From assembly GCA_012032075.1 (NCBI GenBank), contig JAAURU010000127.1, positions 1 through 8,791 on the forward strand: a DNA stretch of 8,791 nt, in the 5' to 3' direction. The translations under genes and the position numbers were made by a program. Shown piece by piece: positions 1-5,231 of the stretch. Every line of letters starts with the position of its first letter. Positions within the stretch are counted from its first letter, which is position 1. The notes below the pieces were generated by a model. It saw only the letters and a program-made list of their open reading frames with translations, had not been told where the DNA came from and searched no databases. The DNA comes from Flavobacterium sp. (lineage in GTDB: Bacteria > Bacteroidota > Bacteroidia > Flavobacteriales > Flavobacteriaceae).

Positions 1-450
1 GCTTCTTTTAATGCAAGTGTTTCAGGAGGTCCTACAGGTAACTATGCTCAAATTTCTTGGGCTGGTGCTACTGGAAATGGATATAATGGAAGTAGTGCTG
101 GAGGTGGTCCAGGAGCTGGAGTTAGTTTTCTAAATAGTTCAAGTACTGATGTAAATCGTGCCAAAATAACAATGGATGTAAGTGCTAATGTTGTAAATGC
201 ACATTTAGCAGTTCAGCTAAATACTATTGAAGGTAAAAATTATGGTTATAATATAAAAATAACTGAAACTAACTGGTCTAATATAACCTTACTTCTTAAA
301 GATTTTAAAGATAATTATGGTTATGGAGCTAACTTGGCAACTGATCTAGATGTTTCTAAAATCAATGAAATTAAAATTGGAGTCGTACAAGGAGACACTC
401 CAAATCCTACAACTATTAATTTTGATAATATCAAATTAATTTATGACTAG
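1..450 (+). CDS. C-terminal part of a secreted, probably carbohydrate-binding protein (5' end outside window)
   Basis: The frame is open from the first base to the TAG at 448-450, giving 149 residues of a longer protein. The ATG at 172 is internal, because the frame upstream is open and similar in composition. The piece is rich in Gly, Ser, Asn and Thr and alternates short hydrophobic strands, as in a beta-sandwich. It ends with strand-like segments around IGVVQGDTPNP and NFDNIKLIYD, a type of ending I associate with carbohydrate-binding modules and SusE-like glycan-binding lipoproteins of Bacteroidota. No catalytic motif is visible. Its position before GH10 and GH3 genes on the same strand suggests a xylan-binding protein or the C-terminal CBM of another hydrolase. 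The family cannot be fixed without the N-terminus. The reading frame is reliable; the function is an inference. Confidence 0.7.
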   Translation, partial: ASFNASVSGGPTGNYAQISWAGATGNGYNGSSAGGGPGAGVSFLNSSSTDVNRAKITMDVSANVVNAHLAVQLNTIEGKNYGYNIKITETNWSNITLLLKDFKDNYGYGANLATDLDVSKINEIKIGVVQGDTPNPTTINFDNIKLIYD

Positions 451-474
451 AAATAGCTAGTTCAAAATAACTTT

Positions 475-511
475 AAAAGGTTGTTATTAATATAAATAAC
501 AACCTTTTTTT
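475..511 (+). terminator. Rho-independent terminator after the glycan-binding protein gene
   Basis: A perfect 14-bp inverted repeat (475-488 with 495-508) encloses a 6-nt loop (489-494), and the stem's closing T residues extend to 511. It lies 24 bases after the stop at 450 and 90 bases before the GH10 start. It therefore should end, or partly attenuate, transcription from the upstream genes. Confidence 0.85.
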
Positions 512-600
512 AAAATGGTATTAATAATCCTTAGCTTATTTTATTTAAAAATTGGCTTGGCTTGTTATTATTTACATTTTTAAAAATTTAAAAAAATAAT

Positions 601-1809
601 ATGAAAAATAAAATTTTAATTTTTTGTACAGGATTACTATTGTTTTTAAATTCTTGTTCAAAAGATGATAATCCAGTTTCAAACACCTTAAATGCACCTA
701 TTGCGAATCCTGCAGTGGACATTACAGATACTAGTTTTAGAGCAAAATGGAGTTTCGTTTCTACTGCACAAACTTACCTTTTGGATGTGTCGTTAAATTC
801 TGAATTTACAAACATTTTACCTAACTATAATTCAAAAACAGTTACAGATTTAAACGATGTGGTAACTGGATTAACAACTGCTACTCAATACTTCTATAGA
901 GTTAGAGCAAAAAATGATAGTAAAACTTCAGACTTTTCTAATGTAATAAGTACTGTTACAACCGGTCAAAGTACTATTCCAGAAGACCCTACTTTTCTTA
1001 AAGTAAAAGCAAATGCTCTAGCAAATCCTTTTTTCGTGGGTGTTGCTGTGGTTGCAAATCGACTAAATAATGGAAGTCCTCACGACGTTGTTTTGAGAAA
1101 CGAATTTAGTAGTATTACTGCTGAGTATGAAATGAAAATGAATCCAATTTCTACGGGAAGTGGAAGTTATAATTGGACTGCTGCTGATAGGATTGTGAAT
1201 TATGGTAATACAAATGGAATTAATGTTCATGGTCATGCTTTAGTTTGGCATAATGCTGTTCCTAATTGGTTAACAAATTTTACAGGTACTAATGCTGAAT
1301 TTGCTTTAGAAGTAAAAAAATATATAACAGATGTAGTTACACGCTATGCTGGAAAAGTTAAATCTTGGGACGTAGTAAATGAAGCTGCAGATGATGCTAC
1401 TGGAAACCTAAGAAATACTATTTTCCTTCAAAGAATGGGACCAAACTATATAAAAGATTGTTTTAGATGGGCTCGTGATGCTGCAAATGCGGCTGGAGAT
1501 ACAAATTTATTATTATTCTACAACGATTACGCAACTTCCACTAATATTCCTAAACAAGACAGAGTATTTTTAATTGTGGATGATTTAAAAGCTAGTAATC
1601 TTATTGATGGTGTGGGTTTTCAAATGCATAATAACTATTTGAGCCCATCAAAAATTCAAATAGAAACAGATATTAACAGAGCGGTTGCAAAAGGATTAAA
1701 AATTCATATCTCAGAATTGGATATTGCGGTTAATCAATCTAACGACATTTCAACATTTACAAATGAAAGAAGATTAGCGCAAAAGGCAAAATATAAAAGA
1801 AATCGTTAA
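601..1809 (+). CDS. GH10 endo-1,4-beta-xylanase lipoprotein, frameshifted near the C-terminus
   Basis: Predicted endo-xylanase cleaving internal beta-1,4 bonds of xylan. Residues 1-19 form a lipoprotein signal with lipobox LNSC (Cys19), followed by SKDD, which resembles the Bacteroidota surface-export signal, so the enzyme probably sits on the cell surface. Residues about 30-121 look like a fibronectin type III domain (strand-like YFYRVRAKN near its end). The GH10 barrel starts near residue 132. Its hallmarks are HGHALVWH (210-217), WDVVNEA with the acid/base Glu261, and HISELD with the nucleophile Glu372. The frame as written stops after 402 aa. Dropping one A from the AAAA run at 1795-1798 restores the remaining barrel and gives a 463-aa protein ending at 1993. 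As written, the product lacks the last barrel strand and is probably inactive. There is no Shine-Dalgarno sequence; the start is chosen by the signal peptide. The family call is secure; a specific gene name is not. Confidence 0.93.
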   Translation: MKNKILIFCTGLLLFLNSCSKDDNPVSNTLNAPIANPAVDITDTSFRAKWSFVSTAQTYLLDVSLNSEFTNILPNYNSKTVTDLNDVVTGLTTATQYFYRVRAKNDSKTSDFSNVISTVTTGQSTIPEDPTFLKVKANALANPFFVGVAVVANRLNNGSPHDVVLRNEFSSITAEYEMKMNPISTGSGSYNWTAADRIVNYGNTNGINVHGHALVWHNAVPNWLTNFTGTNAEFALEVKKYITDVVTRYAGKVKSWDVVNEAADDATGNLRNTIFLQRMGPNYIKDCFRWARDAANAAGDTNLLLFYNDYATSTNIPKQDRVFLIVDDLKASNLIDGVGFQMHNNYLSPSKIQIETDINRAVAKGLKIHISELDIAVNQSNDISTFTNERRLAQKAKYKRNR

Positions 1810-1993
1810 AATTTATAATGCATTACCAGCGGCAAATAAATATGCATTAACAGTTTGGGGCTTCAAAGATAATGAGTCTTGGATTCCTTTCAGTGTAGAT
1901 TTGAATCGTCCTTGGAATGATTGGCCTTTATTATATGATAATAATTTCCAGTTAAAAAGTGCTCATACAGGCTTCTTGGAAGGATTAGATTAA
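1799..1993 (+). pseudogene. Frameshifted C-terminal end of the GH10 xylanase
   Basis: Read in the +1-shifted frame, this stretch continues the GH10 domain: EIVKIYNALPAANKYALTVWG followed by FKDNESWIPF, then a terminal segment ending LEGLD before the TAA at 1991-1993. The W-G-x-x-D-x-x-S-W pattern is the conserved GH10 end that lines the active site, so this is not a separate gene. It joins the upstream frame exactly if one A is removed at 1795-1798. No start codon with an independent role is evident. Confidence 0.85.
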
Positions 1994-2030
1994 ATTTATT
2001 AGCATTTTTTTAAAGAAAATTTCATCCAAA

Positions 2031-2066
2031 GGGAAAATCTTAATATCTATTTAATAAGATTCTCTC
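2031..2066 (+). other. Imperfect hairpin between GH10 and GH3 genes
   Basis: Positions 2031-2042 can pair with 2055-2066 over 12 positions (10 Watson-Crick, one G-T, one mismatch) around a 12-nt loop. There is no clean T-run after it, so it is at best a weak terminator or an RNA-stability hairpin in the 144-base gap before the GH3 start. I found no consensus promoter in this gap, so co-transcription of the two genes is plausible. Confidence 0.3.
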
Positions 2067-2137
2067 TTAGTTAATATGTTGCCAAATTTTATTTAAAAAA
2101 CAGCTTTTAGTAACAAATAAGTATTAAAATTACAAAC

Positions 2138-4078
2138 ATGATAATTAAAAATAAATCCACTTTTTTATTACTGTTTATGACTTTTTTTTCATGTCAAACA
2201 AATAAAGAAGTTGCCATACATAAAGATGCTTCAAAAACATTTGAGGAAAGAGCAAAGTATTTAGTTTCACAAATGACACTTGAAGAAAAGGTTTCTCAAA
2301 TGAGTTATCAATCACCAGCTATAGAAAGACTAGAAATTCCTGAAATGAATTGGTGGAATGAATGTTTGCATGGTGTTGCTCGAGCTGGAAAAGCAACTGT
2401 TTTTCCTCAAGGAATTGGTATGAGTGCTATGTGGGATAGAGAGCAGATGTTCAAAGTTGCCAATGCAATTTCAGACGAAGCTAGAGCTAAACATCACGAA
2501 TTCGCTTCAAGAAATAAAAGAGGTATTTACCAAGGTTTAACCTTTTGGACACCAAACATCAATATTTTTAGAGATCCACGATGGGGAAGAGGCATGGAAA
2601 CCTATGGAGAAGATCCTTATTTAACGGGTGAATTAGCCGTTCAATTCGTTAAAGGTTTACAAGGAGATGACCCAAAATATTATAAAATTATAGCAACCGC
2701 AAAACATTTTGTAGTACATAGTGGTCCAGAAAGCGAAAGACACAGTTTCAATGCTGAACCTTCCGATTTTGATATGATGAATACTTACAGTCCTCAATTT
2801 GAAAAAGTGGTTAAAGAGGCAAAAGTATATTCTATAATGTGCGCTTATAATAGTTTTAGAGGTTTGCCTTGTTGTGGGAACAAACAATTAAGTGATTTAT
2901 TACGTAACGATTGGGGTTTTAAAGGATATATCGTTTCCGATTGTTGGGCCATCAAAGATTTTTATAACAAAGGAGCGCATGAAGTAGTGGCTACAAAGGA
3001 GGAAGCTTCTGCCATGGCTGTAAAAGCAGGAACTGATTTGAATTGTGGTGATTCGTATCCTTCACTAGTAAATGCAGTAAAACAAAAGTTAATTACAGAA
3101 GCAGAACTTGATGTTTCTTTAGAACGTTTAGTTGTAGCTAGAATGAAACTTGGTCTTTTCGCACCAGAAGGAGAGGTAAAATTTGAGAAAATTCCTTTTA
3201 GTGTGGTCGATTCTGAAATGCATCAATTAATTGCATTACAAACAGCTAGAAAATCATTGGTTTTACTTAAAAATGAAAACAATATTTTACCATTAAGTAA
3301 AGACTTAAAAAAAGTGGCTGTTATAGGGCCAAACGGAAATGAACTAGATGTTTTATTAGGAAATTATAATGGATTTCCATCCAATGGTATAACGCCTTTA
3401 AAAGGAATTCAAAAGAAACTACCAAATGCTGAAGTTAGATTTGCTCAAGGCTGTAGTCTTGCTGATGGTTTACCTATTTTAGAACCAATTCCTAGCGCTG
3501 TTTTATTTACTGATGAAACATGTAAAGTAAATGGTTTAAATGCCGAATATTTTTCAACTATAGATTTATCTGGTGAACCAAAGCACAAGCAAATAGATAA
3601 ACAAGTAGATTTTACTTGGGAAACTAAAGCACCGTTTAAAGATATTAGTTATGATAAATATTCAGCACGATGGACAGGTTATTTACAAGTACAAGAATCT
3701 GGGAAATATGCATTAGGTGGTGAAGCTTTTTCTGGAATGAAATTGTATTTAGATTATAAATTAGTAGTGGAAAGAAATGATGAGCATGAACCAAAAAAAA
3801 TATACGAGTTTGTAAACCTTGAAGCTAAGAAAGTATATAAAATTAAACTAGAGTACGTTCAAAATAATACGGAACATGCTATCATGCGATTTTTATGGGA
3901 TACTCCAAGTGATAATCTAGAAAATGAAGCTTTGGCTCTAGCCAAAGAATCCGATGTGGTAATTTTATGTATGGGTCTAAGCCCAATGCTTGAAGGAGAA
4001 GAAATGAAAGTACATGTTGATGGTTTTCAGGTGGAGACAGAGTGGAAATTAAATTACCAGCGTCTCAAACTAGATTGA
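2138..4078 (+). CDS. GH3 beta-xylosidase/beta-glucosidase-type lipoprotein with PA14 insert, N-terminal part (frameshifted)
   Basis: Predicted exo-acting GH3 hydrolase releasing xylose or glucose from the non-reducing end of oligosaccharides. Residues 1-19 form a lipoprotein signal ending FFSC (Cys19). It is followed by QTNKE with no acidic export signal, suggesting a periplasmic location. The GH3 barrel shows WWNECLHGVARAG, the KH motif in AKHFVVHSGPESERHSFN, and the nucleophile Asp268 in VSDCWAI. The second GH3 domain begins near residue 370 and is interrupted by a PA14-like domain at about 462-593. It then resumes with LEGEE (618-622), which probably carries the acid/base Glu. The WWNECLHGV and SDCW motifs favour the xylosidase-like branch, but substrate is inferred mainly from the adjacent GH10 gene. 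A missing G in the GG at 4030-4031 diverts the frame to the stop at 4078. With this and a second lesion repaired, the protein is 878 aa, normal for a PA14-containing GH3. Confidence 0.92.
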   Translation: MIIKNKSTFLLLFMTFFSCQTNKEVAIHKDASKTFEERAKYLVSQMTLEEKVSQMSYQSPAIERLEIPEMNWWNECLHGVARAGKATVFPQGIGMSAMWDREQMFKVANAISDEARAKHHEFASRNKRGIYQGLTFWTPNINIFRDPRWGRGMETYGEDPYLTGELAVQFVKGLQGDDPKYYKIIATAKHFVVHSGPESERHSFNAEPSDFDMMNTYSPQFEKVVKEAKVYSIMCAYNSFRGLPCCGNKQLSDLLRNDWGFKGYIVSDCWAIKDFYNKGAHEVVATKEEASAMAVKAGTDLNCGDSYPSLVNAVKQKLITEAELDVSLERLVVARMKLGLFAPEGEVKFEKIPFSVVDSEMHQLIALQTARKSLVLLKNENNILPLSKDLKKVAVIGPNGNELDVLLGNYNGFPSNGITPLKGIQKKLPNAEVRFAQGCSLADGLPILEPIPSAVLFTDETCKVNGLNAEYFSTIDLSGEPKHKQIDKQVDFTWETKAPFKDISYDKYSARWTGYLQVQESGKYALGGEAFSGMKLYLDYKLVVERNDEHEPKKIYEFVNLEAKKVYKIKLEYVQNNTEHAIMRFLWDTPSDNLENEALALAKESDVVILCMGLSPMLEGEEMKVHVDGFQVETEWKLNYQRLKLD

Positions 4079-4683
4079 TGCAAAAAATTAAAGCATTAGG
4101 TAAACCAATGGTTTTAGTTATGCTTAACGGAAGTGCCGTAGCAATCAATTGGGAAAACGATAATATTCCAGCTATTGTAGAAGCTTGGTATCCTGGCCAA
4201 GCAGGTGGAACAGCCATTGCAGATGTTTTGTTTGGAGATTATAATCCTTCTGGAAGATTACCACTTACTTTTTATAAAGACATTAAAGATATTCCAGCGT
4301 TTAACGATTATAGTATGAAAGGGAAAACCTATCGTTATTTTAATGGAACACCTTTATATGATTTCGGATTTGGATTAAGTTATGCTTCTTTTGAGTATTC
4401 AAATTTGGTACTAAAAGAAGAAAATAATGCTAATGAAGAAATAAAAATTACAGTTGATGTAACAAACACTGGAAAAATAGCAGGAGATGAAGTTGTACAA
4501 GTTTATTTTACCAATCCAAAAGGTGATGAAAGAAATACTATTAGAACATTAATAGGATTTGATAGGGTTTTTATTAAACCAGCCGAAACTAAAAAAGTTT
4601 CGTTTACAATTCATCCAAAACAATTGGCTCAATTTAAAAATAATGTATTTGAATTAGCAGCAGGAGATATTATTTCTCAGTAG
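4042..4683 (+). CDS. GH3 beta-xylosidase-type enzyme, C-terminal part in a shifted frame
   Basis: This frame continues the GH3 gene after the lesion near 4030. The true continuation begins about GGDRVEIKLP at 4031, and the GTG at 4042 is only the first possible start in this frame, not a real one. It encodes the end of the second GH3 domain (KPMVLVMLNGSAVAINW, AWYPGQAGGTAIADVLFGD, NPSGRLPLTF, then LYDFGFGLSY). A fibronectin III-like C-terminal domain follows (ITVDVTNTGKIAGDEVVQVYF through the RTLIGFDRV strand). Both are standard in GH3 enzymes, so this is the same gene and not a second protein. The frame is broken again at 4673-4675 and stops at 4683. Confidence 0.88.
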   Translation: MEIKLPASQTRLMQKIKALGKPMVLVMLNGSAVAINWENDNIPAIVEAWYPGQAGGTAIADVLFGDYNPSGRLPLTFYKDIKDIPAFNDYSMKGKTYRYFNGTPLYDFGFGLSYASFEYSNLVLKEENNANEEIKITVDVTNTGKIAGDEVVQVYFTNPKGDERNTIRTLIGFDRVFIKPAETKKVSFTIHPKQLAQFKNNVFELAAGDIISQ

Positions 4684-4772
4684 GAGGAATGCAACCATCG
4701 GAACAACGAATAAAAGACAAAAAGGCAATCGTTAAAACTATAAAAATAGTAGGAAAGCCATTCGTTTACTAA
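4677..4772 (+). pseudogene. Last 31 codons of the GH3 gene after a second frameshift
   Basis: Adding one T to the TTT at 4673-4675 joins the GDII of the preceding frame to FSVGG and then GMQPSEQRIKDKKAIVKTIK, ending GKPFVY before the TAA at 4770-4772. The SVGG strand is the usual final strand of the GH3 C-terminal domain. The terminator hairpin then follows 25 bases downstream, which supports 4772 as the true gene end. Confidence 0.8.
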
Positions 4773-4797
4773 ACCAACAAGCAACTATAAACAACCC

Positions 4798-4833
4798 AAA
4801 ATCCCAAATATTATGAGTAGTATTTGGGATTTT
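4798..4833 (+). terminator. Terminator hairpin of the GH3 gene
   Basis: A perfect 13-bp stem (4798-4810 with 4821-4833), which can be extended by two pairs, closes a short loop at 4813-4818. The stem core is AAATCCCAAA/TTTGGGATTT and ends in TTTT on the + strand. Because the other arm carries AAAA, it could also act on the - strand. It lies 25 bases after the repaired GH3 stop. Confidence 0.8.
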
Positions 4834-4886
4834 AAAATTGTATTTTACACACTTTTTAAGACACTACTAAAGACTAACGTGATTTT

Positions 4887-4966
4887 TAGCCCCGAGTGGA
4901 GCAAGTTACCGTGTAACGCGGAAAGCGGGTGGAATTTGCAACTGAAAAGAAAGTATTGTGCTCCTT
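4887..4966. repeat. Degenerate copy of a GC-rich dispersed intergenic element (Flavobacterium-type)
   Basis: The stretch begins TAGCCCCGAGTGGAGC, has a small hairpin (4905-4909 with 4913-4917), continues CGCGGAAAGCGGG and ends GCTCCTT. From memory, Flavobacterium genomes hold many intergenic copies of an element running from TAGCCCCGAT-like to GCGGAAAGCGGGA-like and GCTCCT sequence around a variable hairpin. This looks like a decayed or rearranged copy. Possible pairings include CCCG (4891-4894) with CGGG (4926-4929) and GGAGC (4898-4902) with GCTCC (4960-4964). Positions 4889-4931 are about 60% GC, far above the surroundings. Function unknown; repeat status rests on recall, not on a search. 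Confidence 0.45.
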
Positions 4967-5000
4967 AAAAATAATTTAGTTAATAGCAAAATGTTAATTT

Positions 5001-5020
5001 GTACCGAAAGCTTTAGGGAT
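5001..5020. repeat. Imperfect palindrome CCGAAAGCTTTAGG
   Basis: Positions 5004-5010 pair with 5011-5017 except for one G-A mismatch. The sequence resembles the CCCGAAAGCTTTCGGG-type palindromes I recall from intergenic regions of Bacteroidota. It sits between the GC-rich element and the 5044-5069 sequence. Only one copy is in the window, so calling it a repeat is tentative. Confidence 0.3.
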
Positions 5021-5043
5021 GTCCAAAACATTTAAAAATAAGC

Positions 5044-5069
5044 ATTTCGACAAGCTCAATGTGACAATT
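5044..5069. repeat. Short dispersed-repeat-like sequence (TTTCGACAAGCTCAATGTGAC)
   Basis: The core TTCGACAAGCTCAATGTGAC matches a sequence type I recall as very common between genes in Flavobacterium and relatives. It has higher GC than its flanks and lies outside any reading frame. Only one copy is present here, so a genome-wide count is needed to confirm it. Confidence 0.35.
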
Positions 5070-5114
5070 GCAATAAAATTAAATATAAAATAATTACACT
5101 TAAAAGTTACTTAT

Positions 5115-5154
5115 AAAAAATCCCAAAACCTATTTTACATTGATTTTGGGATTT
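5115..5154 (-). terminator. Terminator hairpin of gcvP
   Basis: An 11-bp perfect stem (5144-5154 with 5118-5128) encloses a 15-nt loop. Read on the - strand it is followed by a run of six T residues (A run at 5115-5120 on the + strand). It lies about 70 bases past the gcvP stop. The stem core AAATCCCAAAA is the same as in the GH3 terminator at 4798-4833. Confidence 0.75.
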
Positions 5155-5175
5155 CTATTGAATTATAACCTTTGT

Positions 5176-5231
5176 ACTTCTAGTTTCTAGTTTCTAACTT
5201 CTAACCTCGTACTTCTAACCTCTTACTTACA
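5176..5231. repeat. Heptanucleotide tandem array (ACTTCTA-type units)
   Basis: Consecutive 7-bp units in exact phase read ACTTCTA, GTTTCTA, GTTTCTA, ACTTCTA, ACCTCGT, ACTTCTA, ACCTCTT, followed by a partial match, ACTTACA, at 5225-5231. The array ends at the gcvP stop codon (5227-5229) and may overlap it. It lies between that stop and the gcvP terminator, so it would be transcribed into the gcvP 3' untranslated region. Confidence 0.75.

Larger units (their letters stand above)
4773..5226. other. Convergent intergenic region, no gene seen
   Basis: This 454-base gap separates the GH3 gene (+) from gcvP (-). I see no credible reading frame in it. It contains two terminator hairpins, a GC-rich repeat-like element, two short repeat-like sequences and a 7-bp tandem array, each listed separately. 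It is a repeat-tolerant spacer between two gene ends. Confidence 0.75.

Noticed and set aside
172..450. ATG at 172 as the start of a small 92-residue gene
   Set aside because: The same frame is open back to base 1 with similar Gly/Ser/Asn-rich sequence, and there is no signal peptide or promoter at 172. It is an internal Met of a longer protein.
2657..2887. 76-codon reading frame on the - strand inside the GH3 gene
   Set aside because: It lies antisense to the conserved GH3 barrel, including the KH motif region. Its composition is explained by the opposite strand, and it has no recognisable domain.
1789..4683. Programmed ribosomal frameshifting in the GH10 and GH3 genes
   Set aside because: No classic slippery heptamer or downstream pseudoknot is apparent, the shifts go in different directions, and these enzyme families are not known for recoding. 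Indels explain the data better.
4773..5226. Insertion-sequence remnant in the convergent spacer
   Set aside because: No transposase fragment, terminal inverted repeats or target duplication could be found. The content is hairpins and short repeats.
5176..5231. CRISPR array
   Set aside because: Units are 7 bp and contiguous, with no spacers and no cas gene in the window.
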